Shown here: positions 25,409 to 33,437 of the stretch, in pieces
How the letters are laid out: every line of letters begins with the position of its first letter
How positions within the stretch are numbered: the first letter of the stretch is position 1
Source: an uncultured Chitinophagaceae bacterium
GTDB lineage: Bacteria > Bacteroidota > Bacteroidia > Chitinophagales > Chitinophagaceae
Assembly (NCBI GenBank): GCA_937919945.1
Contig: CALESY010000062.1
Span: 1-39,034, forward strand
DNA length: 39,034 nt
Reading direction: 5' to 3'
Translations under genes and position numbers: made by a program
The notes under the pieces: generated by a model
What the model was told of the DNA's origin: nothing
The model's database searches: none
Seen by the model: the letters and a program-made list of their open reading frames with translations, nothing else

Positions 25409-25723
25409 ATGCTAAAGACATCTGTCGGCGAACTGAAACTATCGCCTGTAAAAGAAGAAAGCAAATTTGTTTTCTACAACGACTTTATTACTATCAACGG
25501 CAAAGTATCGAAGGGTGATAAGATAAAGATATTTGTAGAGAGCTATCAGCCACTCGGCAATAAGATTATGATTCCGGAAACAGGCAACTCCTCTGCCCTG
25601 CTTGTAGTACGTGGAGAACAGTTGCGCCATGATGGATTGACTGGCTTCGAAACGCTGAATAATTTGTACGAGCATGTATCTACGCTATACAAAAACAGAT
25701 TTTACTTCGGCGATAAGGCTTAA
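25409..25723 (+). CDS. Hypothetical small protein
   Basis: This 104-residue cytosolic protein has an N-terminal beta-rich half (SVGELKLSPVKEESKFVFYNDFITINGKVSKGDKIKIFVES) and a helical end (DGLTGFETLNNLYEHVSTLYKNRFYFG). No family is recognised. It ends four bases into the convergent MFS gene (25720-25723). The proline/glycine-rich loop and lack of signal peptide suggest a cytosolic role. It is probably real because codon use follows the neighbouring genes, but function is unknown. Confidence 0.6.
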   Translation: MLKTSVGELKLSPVKEESKFVFYNDFITINGKVSKGDKIKIFVESYQPLGNKIMIPETGNSSALLVVRGEQLRHDGLTGFETLNNLYEHVSTLYKNRFYFGDKA

Positions 25724-26955
25724 TCATTATCAGCTTTCACAGGCGAATGATATTTTATCAACGACCTTGCTGATATAAGTATAGCTAATACCGTAAGGAC
25801 AGCACCGGCAATAAACGGTGCACCGGGGAAGTGTATATGGTGGCCCGGACGTGTATAATAAGCAAACAAATTGGTCATAAGCAATGGGCCTATAATAGAT
25901 GATAGGCTCATGATACCCGTCATCACACCTTGTAGTTCTCCTTGTTCATTAGCAGGTGTTTGTGTTGACATAATACCCTGTATAGCCGGCGGCGCAATGC
26001 CACCAAAACAATAAGGTACCAGTATAGCAAACATCATCCACCCTTTTGTTGCAAATGCAAATAGTATAAAGCCAATAAGGTATAAAGTAAAGCCTATATA
26101 CACCGAACGTTTTTGACCGAATTTGGGTATGGTATAACGTATCAGCCCACCTTGTACCAATGCTACCAATATACCTACCGCACCTAATGAATACCCTACC
26201 ATCGCCTCGCTCCAATGAAACTTTTCCATGGTGTAATACGTCCATGTAGATTGTGCAGAATGGCCGGCTATGTAAAGCAGAAACATGGCACCTAACAAAC
26301 CCGCTATTGCAGGATAACGCTTTAAGTGCATCAATGAACCCAAAGGGTTGGCACGCTTCCAATCGAAAGCCCTACGATTTTCAACAGCCAAAGACTCTGG
26401 TAAAATAAAGTAACCATACAAGGCATTTAGTAACGATAAGCAAGCTGCTACAACAAACGGTATTCTATCGCCAAACTCGCTGCAAATACCTCCGATTACA
26501 GGTCCAATAATAAATCCTAACCCGAATGCGGCACCCACCATACCAAAATTTTGCGCACGCTTTTCCGGTGTGCTTATGTCTGCAATATATGCTGTTGCTG
26601 TAGTAAAGCTGGCACCAAACACACCTGCTATTATGCGCCCAACAAACAACCATGTGATAGTAGGTGCTAATGCCAGAAACACGTAATCTATACCCAAACC
26701 AAGTAATGACATCAACAACACAGGCCGCCTGCCATACCTATCGCTAAGTCCGCCAACAATGGGTGCAAACAGAAACTGAATAAAAGCATAAGAAAATGTA
26801 AGCCATCCACCATACTCAGATGCAGTACTTAAATCGCCACCTACCATTTTCTGTATCAGTGTAGGCATTACTGGTATGATGAGGCCAATACCTGTACAAT
26901 CTATCAGCAGTGTAATGAAAATAAAACCAAGTGCCGAATTGCGCTTATCAGCCAT
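25720..26955 (-). CDS. MFS transporter, TetA-like (drug:H+ antiporter type)
   Basis: This 411-residue, 12-helix major facilitator protein resembles the TetA/DHA1 group. The loop between helices 2 and 3 carries GGLSDRYGRRPVLL, the conserved motif A. Motif C-like glycine-rich sequence (GLGFIIGPVIGGI) lies in helix 5. The helix-1 segment FITLLIDCTGIGLIIPVMP is typical of tetracycline-type exporters. Substrates are probably drugs or small metabolites and cannot be named. A TTG start six codons earlier in the same frame is disregarded in favour of ATG at MADKR. The gene has no partner on its strand in this window. Confidence 0.88.
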   Translation of the reverse strand: MADKRNSALGFIFITLLIDCTGIGLIIPVMPTLIQKMVGGDLSTASEYGGWLTFSYAFIQFLFAPIVGGLSDRYGRRPVLLMSLLGLGIDYVFLALAPTITWLFVGRIIAGVFGASFTTATAYIADISTPEKRAQNFGMVGAAFGLGFIIGPVIGGICSEFGDRIPFVVAACLSLLNALYGYFILPESLAVENRRAFDWKRANPLGSLMHLKRYPAIAGLLGAMFLLYIAGHSAQSTWTYYTMEKFHWSEAMVGYSLGAVGILVALVQGGLIRYTIPKFGQKRSVYIGFTLYLIGFILFAFATKGWMMFAILVPYCFGGIAPPAIQGIMSTQTPANEQGELQGVMTGIMSLSSIIGPLLMTNLFAYYTRPGHHIHFPGAPFIAGAVLTVLAILISARSLIKYHSPVKADND

Positions 26956-27043
26956 AACATCTGTTTGCAACAAAATAATACAATATTCTATTCCATTTAT
27001 TTAAACATCTTTAAAAGCAGGTTAACTGTTTGTATATTTCGAC

Positions 27044-27769
27044 ATGTCAGAGGCTATACCTTCTAAGAAACCGGGCATACTGAAACGTGTTTTCAGGGTT
27101 GTGCTATATCTGTTATTGTTATCTGTATTGTATCTGCTATTGTGCAAATGGATAATGCCGCCTATTACGGCTACACAAATCGGTGCTGTAATTGATGGCT
27201 ACGGTTTGAAGCGCGACTATGTGAGTTGGGAAGAAATATCACCCAATGTAAAACTGGCTGCCATAGCCAGCGAAGACCAACTGTTTCCAGACCATGCAGG
27301 CTTTGATTGGAAGTCTATTGAAAAGAGTATGGAAGAAAAGCCAAAGCGCAGAAAGAAGAAACGAGCAAGAGGAAGTGGTGCAAGTACCATCAGCCAGCAA
27401 ACAGCTAAAAATGTTTTCCTGTGGCAAGGCAGCGGCATCACACGCTACATACGCAAAGCACCCGAAGTGGTATATACGGAAGGCATAGAATTGATATGGG
27501 GTAAGAAAAGAATAATGGAAGTATACCTGAATGTGATAGAAATGGGCCCTGGTATATTTGGTATTGAGGCGGCATCGCAAACGTACTTTCACAAATCGGC
27601 ACGCAACCTATCTCGTGCAGAGGCTGCTATGATAATAGCTTGCCTGCCCAACCCTAAGAAGTTTACCGTAAAGCCTATGAGCCGCAGGGTTAGCTGGCGC
27701 TATCCGCAAATTGTACGGCAAATGAATAACCTTGATGGCGACCCCGATGTAGCGGAGCTTATCCGTTAG
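27044..27769 (+). CDS. mtgA: Monofunctional peptidoglycan glycosyltransferase MtgA
   Basis: This 241-residue membrane-anchored GT51 enzyme polymerises lipid II into glycan strands. One N-terminal transmembrane helix (about residues 18-36) is followed by the GT51 domain: AIASEDQLFPDHAGFD with the catalytic Glu (about residue 75), GASTISQQTAKNVFLW, KKRIMEVYLNVIEMG and FGIEAASQTYF, and AAMIIACLPNP. No transpeptidase domain is present, matching MtgA. A Lys/Arg-rich insertion (KPKRRKKKRARGSG) lies before the GASTISQQ motif. Its stop overlaps the stop of a convergent 47-residue gene. Confidence 0.93.
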   Translation: MSEAIPSKKPGILKRVFRVVLYLLLLSVLYLLLCKWIMPPITATQIGAVIDGYGLKRDYVSWEEISPNVKLAAIASEDQLFPDHAGFDWKSIEKSMEEKPKRRKKKRARGSGASTISQQTAKNVFLWQGSGITRYIRKAPEVVYTEGIELIWGKKRIMEVYLNVIEMGPGIFGIEAASQTYFHKSARNLSRAEAAMIIACLPNPKKFTVKPMSRRVSWRYPQIVRQMNNLDGDPDVAELIR

Positions 27770-27909
27770 CTACTCTTTCTTTTTGCTTTCAGTTGTTGTT
27801 CCCAAAACACGCCCTTAAACCAACCTACAGCCAGTACCAATGTCATACCGGCAGTAACAAGTCCTGCTACAATCCAAAGCAGTGTTTCTAATGTGTTAGA
27901 CGTTTGCAT
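27766..27909 (-). CDS. Small single-helix membrane protein (47 residues)
   Basis: A 47-codon frame opens with ATG at 27909 and ends with TAA overlapping the mtgA stop. The product starts MQTSNTLETLL, has one strongly hydrophobic segment (about residues 10-31, WIVAGLVTAGMTLVLAVGW), and ends with an amphipathic then basic tail (VFWEQQLKAKRKSS). This is a plausible tail for a single-pass small membrane protein. It falls below common ORF length cut-offs. No family is recognised. Evidence for translation is only compositional: clean hydrophobic helix, positive tail and typical codons. It could be a regulator or accessory of the envelope, but that is speculation. Confidence 0.5.
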   Translation of the reverse strand: MQTSNTLETLLWIVAGLVTAGMTLVLAVGWFKGVFWEQQLKAKRKSS

Positions 27910-27977
27910 ATTGCGTGGGTTTTCCTGAAATTAGATAGAATACATATACATCTCAAAAAACATATTTCACATTTGTG

Positions 27978-27994
27978 GATAAATTGCATTTATC
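27978..27994. promoter_or_regulatory. 17-base palindrome before the OmpA-domain gene
   Basis: GATAAAT-TGC-ATTTATC (7-base arms) lies between the small minus-strand gene and the OmpA-domain gene. It is a candidate operator; no regulator is linked to it. Confidence 0.25.
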
Positions 27995-28063
27995 ATGCTA
28001 AACGTATCAGATTTTTTTAACTGCTGAATAAAAAGAGTAAGTTTATAGTATCATATAAAGTGT

Positions 28064-28948
28064 ATGAAGCATTATCTGTACATACTATTAGCCTGCATAG
28101 TATGCAATGCTTCTGCCGCTGCACAACGCGACACCATTCGTATCTACTTCGATTTAGATAAAGACTACCTGAACAAAACCAACAAAGCAATTATTGAAGG
28201 ATTGGTGTATGAAGATGTCATTAACCAACAAACAGATGTACTGATTATTGGCTATGCCGACTACTTGGGAAGCAATTCGTATAACGTAAACCTGTCTGAA
28301 AGAAGGGCAAAAAATATTAAGCAGCTACTTACTACTTTACTTATACCTGAAAGTAATATCAAACTAGTTATCGGCAAAGGAGAGATAACCAGAAAGCGCG
28401 AACAACAAGGCGGGTATGCTACCGACAGGCGTGTAGATATTGTGATTACGAAAAAGCAGCTACAACCTAAACAATCAGCAATAGTAAAAAACAGAACCAG
28501 TAAAATCAAAGTCGATTCGCCACCACCACCACCCCAATTATCGTCTAATACCATTCAGACAATCAGTGAATTGAAAATAGGTGAAACCATTCGGTTGGAG
28601 AACATATACTTTATATTGGGCAGGCATTTCCTTACAGATAATTCATTGCCGACACTCGACAAGTTGTTTGAAACGATGGACAATAATCCGAACCTTAAAA
28701 TACAGATAGAGGGGCATATCTGCTGTCTGAAGTACGGGTATGACGCAATAGATGAAGACACACAGGAATTGAAACTATCAGAAAACAGGGCGAAGTTTAT
28801 ATACGACTATCTTGTAAAAAAAGGAATTGAAGCAGGACGGATGCGATACATAGGCTTTGGCAGAACCAAGCCACTGGTAAAGCCTGAATTAACCATTGAA
28901 GATGAGGACAAGAATCGCCGGGTAGAAATACGGGTAATTGAAAAATAA
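28064..28948 (+). CDS. Periplasmic protein with two OmpA-type peptidoglycan-binding domains
   Basis: This protein has 294 residues and a signal peptide (ending near ASAAAQ, about residue 20). The first OmpA-like domain (about 25-130) shows IRIYFDLDKDYL, VLIIGYADYLGSNSYNVNLSERRA and a GYATDRRVDIVI closing. A Pro-rich linker (PPPPPQ near 152) precedes a second domain (about 175-294) with ENIYFILGRHFL, IQIEGHICC, LSENRAKFIYDYLVKKGI, MRYIGFGRTKP and DKNRRVEIRV. No membrane beta-barrel region is present. The tandem would bind peptidoglycan at two sites. The second domain contains a Cys-Cys pair, unusual for the family. The MFS gene follows with a one-base gap. Confidence 0.85.
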   Translation: MKHYLYILLACIVCNASAAAQRDTIRIYFDLDKDYLNKTNKAIIEGLVYEDVINQQTDVLIIGYADYLGSNSYNVNLSERRAKNIKQLLTTLLIPESNIKLVIGKGEITRKREQQGGYATDRRVDIVITKKQLQPKQSAIVKNRTSKIKVDSPPPPPQLSSNTIQTISELKIGETIRLENIYFILGRHFLTDNSLPTLDKLFETMDNNPNLKIQIEGHICCLKYGYDAIDEDTQELKLSENRAKFIYDYLVKKGIEAGRMRYIGFGRTKPLVKPELTIEDEDKNRRVEIRVIEK

Positions 28949-28949
28949 C

Positions 28950-30122
28950 ATGTCAGCCATCAGCCGCACGGTATGGGTATTATCGTTGGTAAGTTTGTGT
29001 ACCGATATAGCCAGTGAAATGCTCTACCCTATTATGCCCTTGTATTTGCAAAGCATACAGTTTTCAGTAGTTTTTATTGGCGTATTGGAAGGTGTGGCAG
29101 AAGCTATAGCAGGTATCAGCAAAGGTTATTTTGGTAAGCTGAGTGATGCCAAAGGCCTACGTGTACCATTCATCCGTTGGGGCTATGGTTTGAGTGCTAT
29201 ATCCAAACCAATGATGGCAGTATTTACGCACCCTTTGTGGGTATTGCTGGCACGTAGTACAGACCGTATAGGCAAAGGTATAAGGACAGGTGCAAGAGAT
29301 GCCATGCTATCTGACGAAGCAACACCACAAACCAAAGCAAGGATATTTGGTTTTCACAGGTCTATGGACACATTGGGTGCTGTTATCGGGCCTGTTATGG
29401 CATTGCTGTTTCTATACTACAAACCAGGTAACTATGTTATGCTGTTTTACATAGCGTTCATTCCGGGGATTCTTGCCATTATACTGACAGGTATTCTTAA
29501 AGACAAAAAAACAAAACCAATACAAACTACCCCTACAAGGTTTTTATCCTTTCTGCAATATTGGTGTACATCACCTGCTGCGTACAGAAAACTATTGATT
29601 GGCTTACTGTTGTTTACACTGTGCAATAGCTCAGATGTATTTCTCTTACTGAAAATGAAAGAAGCAGGCATTAGCGATACCATAACCATCAGTATCTATA
29701 TATTCTACAACTGCATATATGCTCTATTCGCATACCCTATAGGTATACTGGCCGATAAGATAGGGATGAAAAAAGTATTAGTGTCAGGCATTATACTGTT
29801 TTCAATCGTATATGTAAGCATGGCTATGATGCAATCCTTAGGCTGGTTTATCATAGCTTTCCTGTTATATGGCATATATGCCGCTGCCACCGAGGGCATT
29901 GCCAAAGCATGGATTACAAATATTGCAGCCAAACAAGATAAAGCAACAGCCATAGGCACATATACTGCTTTGCAGAGCATCTGCACATTGCTTGCCAGCA
30001 GCATAACGGGTATTGTATGGTACAGATACGGTGCTACGGCTGCACTATCCGCAACGGCTGTTATTGCTTTTGTTGCAGCCATGTATATAGCCTCACTGCA
30101 GCAAGACAAACAAATAGCATAA
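28950..30122 (+). CDS. MFS transporter
   Basis: This 390-residue, 12-helix major facilitator protein has a first half that contains the RSTDRIGKGIRTGARDAML segment between helices 3 and 4, a motif found in a distinct MFS group of bacterial permeases. The loop between helices 2 and 3 is GKLSDAKGLRVPFIRWG, a degenerate motif A. Charged and polar residues are otherwise confined to loops. The substrate is unknown. The ATG lies one base after the OmpA-domain stop, so the genes are almost certainly cotranscribed. A TTG four codons upstream is disregarded. Confidence 0.85.
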   Translation: MSAISRTVWVLSLVSLCTDIASEMLYPIMPLYLQSIQFSVVFIGVLEGVAEAIAGISKGYFGKLSDAKGLRVPFIRWGYGLSAISKPMMAVFTHPLWVLLARSTDRIGKGIRTGARDAMLSDEATPQTKARIFGFHRSMDTLGAVIGPVMALLFLYYKPGNYVMLFYIAFIPGILAIILTGILKDKKTKPIQTTPTRFLSFLQYWCTSPAAYRKLLIGLLLFTLCNSSDVFLLLKMKEAGISDTITISIYIFYNCIYALFAYPIGILADKIGMKKVLVSGIILFSIVYVSMAMMQSLGWFIIAFLLYGIYAAATEGIAKAWITNIAAKQDKATAIGTYTALQSICTLLASSITGIVWYRYGATAALSATAVIAFVAAMYIASLQQDKQIA

Positions 30123-30144
30123 TTTTACACATAAATACAATCTC

Positions 30145-30447
30145 ATGGACACACTATCGCAAACTATTGATGCGCTACGCAAAGAGGGCTATACGGAAGA
30201 CTTTAACTTAGAGCAAAATTGCCTTGAATGCAGAGCAGGCGGCTACAGGGTATTTCACAATGAATTTGTAATAGATAAATACTACCGTTTTGAAGGAGAT
30301 AGCGACCCTGCTGATGAAGCTACACTCTATGCTATATCTTCTGACAAACACGGGCTGAAAGGTATTTTGGTAAATGGTGCAGGTATCTACACGCAAGATA
30401 TAACCAACGAAATGCTGAACGCGTTAAAAATAAAAACGGCTGATTAG
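30145..30447 (+). CDS. Small conserved cytosolic protein (often mislabelled as PRPP synthetase)
   Basis: This protein of 100 residues begins with MDTLSQTIDALRKEGYTEDFNLEQNCLEC and continues with RVFHNEFVIDKYYRFEGDSDPADEATLYAIS and GLKGILVNGAGIYTQDIT. I recognise the pattern as a small family common in Bacteroidota that databases sometimes name phosphoribosylpyrophosphate synthetase, although it lacks the size and motifs of that enzyme. The real function is unknown. A CLEC cysteine pair near residue 28-31 is noteworthy. It follows the MFS gene after 22 bases. Confidence 0.7.
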   Translation: MDTLSQTIDALRKEGYTEDFNLEQNCLECRAGGYRVFHNEFVIDKYYRFEGDSDPADEATLYAISSDKHGLKGILVNGAGIYTQDITNEMLNALKIKTAD

Positions 30448-30506
30448 CCAATCTTTGTACCTTTTTTCCCGTCTATATAGAGACATATTCATCAACTACT
30501 TTTTTT

Positions 30507-31754
30507 ATGAGAAAAATTCTTCCTTTACTATTATTTATTCTATCGTCCGTACATACCAATGCTACTACCCGCAGAGTGCTATTTATAGGTAACAGCTATG
30601 TTTTTACAAATAACATGCCCGTAATACTGCAACAGTTGGCAACGTCTATGGGAGACACACTGATATATGATGAAAGCGTACCGGGCGGCATGACACTACA
30701 AGGACATAGTACAGACCCTACCACACTAAACAAAATAAAAGCCCAGCAATGGGATATTGTGGTATTGCAGGAACAAAGCCAACGGCCAGCATTCTCCCCA
30801 GCGCAAGTAGCAGTAGAAGTATATCCTTATGCACGTAAATTAGACAGTCTGGTACGTGCTAATAAACCATGTACGGAAACTATGTTTTTTATGACATGGG
30901 GGCGCAAAAACGGTGATGCATCCAACTGTGCCGCATACCCGCCAATATGCACGTATCTTGGTATGCAACAAAGCCTAAGGGAAAGCTATATGCAGATGGC
31001 ACAAGATAATAATGCCATCGTATCTCCGGTAGGTGCTGCTTGGAAGCAGGTAAGAGATAGTTTTCCAGCTATTGATTTGTATTCCCCTGACGAATCGCAC
31101 CCCAGCGTTAGTGGCAGCTATCTGGCAGCTTGTGTATTTTATGCATCCATATTTCATAAAAACCCAACAGCCAGCACATTCAACAATGGTCTATCTGCCG
31201 CAGATGCAGCTAACCTGAAAAGGATTGCCGGTAAGGTAGTGTTAGACAGCTTCAGCAAATGGAATATGTATGGCAACTACACGTATGCCAATTTCACTAA
31301 ATCAGTAGCTGGCTATACTGCAACCTTTACAAATACGTCTGTGTATGCTAATACTAACAGCTGGACGTTTGGCAATGGTAATACCAGCACAATGGTGAGC
31401 CCTTCACATACTTATACTGCAAATGGCAAATATCAGGTGACACTTACAGCATCTAATACCTGCTTTACAGAAACAAAGAAAGACAGTGTAAGCATAGGGG
31501 CTGTTAGTATAAAGTCTATTTTTGATGAGAAGCCCGATATTATTACCTCAAACTATAACGGCAAGACAGAATTATTGAATAGCAGCACATCAACTTTAAC
31601 CATATCTATTTACGACGTTAGTGGCAAGCAAATAAAAAGTATGCCACTTAAAGCGAACAAATCCATTCAACTGGAACTGCAAGCCGGCATCTATATATAT
31701 AAGGCTATAGATGAGGATGGTAAAGTTTCTGGCGGTAAGTTTACCGTGCAATAA
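30507..31754 (+). CDS. Secreted SGNH-type hydrolase with PKD and T9SS sorting domains
   Basis: This 415-residue secreted protein has a signal peptide (residues 1-19). The catalytic domain shows the GDSL/SGNH nucleophile block FIGNSYVF (Ser30) and the distal DESHPS block (Asp195, His198). Between them lies WDIVVLQEQSQRP, which carries the Gln/Asn-type oxyanion residue expected of this clan. A PKD domain spans about 270-335 (SWTFGNGNTSTMVSPSHTYTANGKYQVTLTA). The end (SISIYDVSGKQIKSM then GIYIYKA) is a type A T9SS sorting domain. It is likely an extracellular esterase acting on acylated polysaccharides; the substrate is inferred only. Confidence 0.83.
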   Translation: MRKILPLLLFILSSVHTNATTRRVLFIGNSYVFTNNMPVILQQLATSMGDTLIYDESVPGGMTLQGHSTDPTTLNKIKAQQWDIVVLQEQSQRPAFSPAQVAVEVYPYARKLDSLVRANKPCTETMFFMTWGRKNGDASNCAAYPPICTYLGMQQSLRESYMQMAQDNNAIVSPVGAAWKQVRDSFPAIDLYSPDESHPSVSGSYLAACVFYASIFHKNPTASTFNNGLSAADAANLKRIAGKVVLDSFSKWNMYGNYTYANFTKSVAGYTATFTNTSVYANTNSWTFGNGNTSTMVSPSHTYTANGKYQVTLTASNTCFTETKKDSVSIGAVSIKSIFDEKPDIITSNYNGKTELLNSSTSTLTISIYDVSGKQIKSMPLKANKSIQLELQAGIYIYKAIDEDGKVSGGKFTVQ

Positions 31755-32759
31755 TCAGTACTTAAACCATACTTCGGTAGCACCAAAGCCATACCTACCC
31801 TGCCACTCGTTAGAGAACTTTGATACTTGAGGTATTTCTCTGAGTGCTTTATGTACTTCGTCGCGCAATACGCCTTTACCTAAGCCGTGTATAATAACAG
31901 TGCGCTCTTGTCTGTTATTCATCACTGCTCTCAGGTGGTCGTGCAGGGCAGCAAGTTGTATTTGCAACATATCTGCGTTGTTCAGGCCTTTGGTATCCTG
32001 CAGCAGATTTTCGATGTGTAAATCTATTTCTAATCTTGGCAAGGCATCCCGCCAATCAGTTTGTTTTTGTTTTACAAGCATCTGCTTGGTGGGTATTATG
32101 CTTTCTTTAGGTTCCTCCTTTGGCTTAGGAACAAAACCATCAACAAGCAAATAGCTGAATGACGGTTCGTTATTCTTCAGCAGTGTATTGATTTGTTCAA
32201 ATAATTTTTGCGGGCGTATGCGTAACACGTCTGTGGCTGTTGCATTTAAAGAATCGTCTACATCTGTCAGTTCCCAATAAAATCTCGGCTGCTCATTCAT
32301 CTCTTCAAACGGCAGCGCATGCAGATATATATGCCCGAAGCCATGTAACTTACCCTCATGGTTAAAGAGTATACGCTGATTTTTATCTGATACACTGTAT
32401 TGAAAATATACAGCCTGTGGCAACTCGTTGAGTAAATATATTTTGATGAACGATACTTCATCTTCAAAAACATCGGGCTTATACTCTGGCATAAATGACA
32501 GATAAATACCCTTAGCCAGCTTAGGTTTTCTGAACTTTTGTTTTTCTATCGGTAAAACATCAGGGATGGATTGTACCGTCTTCTTTTTCTTACCCTCGGT
32601 GAACCATTTCAGGTAAGGATGGTCTATATCATCTTTATACACAGGGAAACTAACTCCATTTACCTCCACCTCAAACATATCCTGATTGATGTATGCCGTT
32701 ACATGCCCCTCCTCACCCGTTTGCTTCAGTATTATCTTATCGCCTATTGAAAATTTCAT
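31755..32759 (-). CDS. DUF2027 and Smr-domain protein
   Basis: This 334-residue cytosolic protein has an N-terminal small beta domain (about residues 1-60, FSIGDKIILKQTGEEGHVTAYI) that resembles the KOW-like or Tudor-like start of DUF2027. A middle region of beta-rich sequence (about 80-200) is followed by the C-terminal Smr domain (about 245-334), with EIDLHIENL and IIHGLGKGVLRDEVHKAL (the HGxG motif). Smr domains, found in MutS2, bind or nick nucleic acid, often at stalled ribosomes or branched DNA. Its start overlaps the rdgB stop by four bases (ATGA), so translation is coupled. The gene is convergent with the SGNH hydrolase. Confidence 0.85.
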   Translation of the reverse strand: MKFSIGDKIILKQTGEEGHVTAYINQDMFEVEVNGVSFPVYKDDIDHPYLKWFTEGKKKKTVQSIPDVLPIEKQKFRKPKLAKGIYLSFMPEYKPDVFEDEVSFIKIYLLNELPQAVYFQYSVSDKNQRILFNHEGKLHGFGHIYLHALPFEEMNEQPRFYWELTDVDDSLNATATDVLRIRPQKLFEQINTLLKNNEPSFSYLLVDGFVPKPKEEPKESIIPTKQMLVKQKQTDWRDALPRLEIDLHIENLLQDTKGLNNADMLQIQLAALHDHLRAVMNNRQERTVIIHGLGKGVLRDEVHKALREIPQVSKFSNEWQGRYGFGATEVWFKY

Positions 32760-33346
32760 GATGCTTCTGTTTCCAGTCTTTCTTTAATAAACGCAACCAT
32801 TTTACGGACGGCTTTGCCCCTGTGGCTTATTTTATTCTTTACATCAGGTGGTAGTTCTGCAAAAGTCTTATCAAATCCATCAGGGATAAATATAGGGTCG
32901 TAACCAAACCCACCCTCTCCTATCGGTTGTTCTATTATTCGTCCTTCAGACACACCTTCAAAAAAGTAGGTTTCATTATCCCATATCAGGCACATGACTG
33001 CTTTGTAATAACCGCTACGGTCGTCTTTATCGGCAAGGTCTGCCAATAGTTGTTGTAAGTTGGCAATATCATCTCTTTTTCCGCTATAGTGTGCACTATT
33101 AACACCAGGCGCACCAAGCAGGGCATTGGCGCATATACCGCTATCATCGGCAAACACGTTTTTATTGCAAAACTGATGAATGGTACCTGCTTTTGCCAAT
33201 GCATTCTCCTCAAATGTTTGGAATGGCTCGTCAATATCGTCTGTAAACCCAATATCATTCAAAGACAAAAGGCTGATACCGTCTATCATTTGTCTTATCT
33301 CTCTTATTTTACCTTGATTATTAGATGCTATCACCAGTTCTTTCAT
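32756..33346 (-). CDS. rdgB: RdgB/HAM1 non-canonical NTP pyrophosphatase
   Basis: This 196-residue enzyme hydrolyses dITP, dXTP and XTP to monophosphates, keeping damaged purines out of nucleic acid. Motifs are SNNQGKIREIR, FEENALAKA, the metal-binding ADDSGICANALLGAPG, GEGGFGYDPIFIPD and NKISHRGKA. The start is MKELVIASNNQGK; a longer in-frame reading upstream of 68 residues covers intergenic sequence and is rejected. A TAGTTTTG element lies six bases before the ATG, so the mRNA is almost leaderless. The downstream DUF2027-Smr gene overlaps by four bases. Confidence 0.95.
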   Translation of the reverse strand: MKELVIASNNQGKIREIRQMIDGISLLSLNDIGFTDDIDEPFQTFEENALAKAGTIHQFCNKNVFADDSGICANALLGAPGVNSAHYSGKRDDIANLQQLLADLADKDDRSGYYKAVMCLIWDNETYFFEGVSEGRIIEQPIGEGGFGYDPIFIPDGFDKTFAELPPDVKNKISHRGKAVRKMVAFIKERLETEAS

Positions 33347-33351
33347 ACATC

Positions 33352-33359
33352 CAAAACTA
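33352..33359 (-). promoter_or_regulatory. -7 element of rdgB
   Basis: TAGTTTTG on the minus strand ends five bases before the ATG. A matching -33 TTTG at 19-21 bases was not found. Confidence 0.45.
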
Positions 33360-33437
33360 AGACATATCCCAAAAAAATATGGCCGACCGTTTAAACCTTT
33401 ATTAATTATACAGGTCTTAATATCAAAATTGACACTT

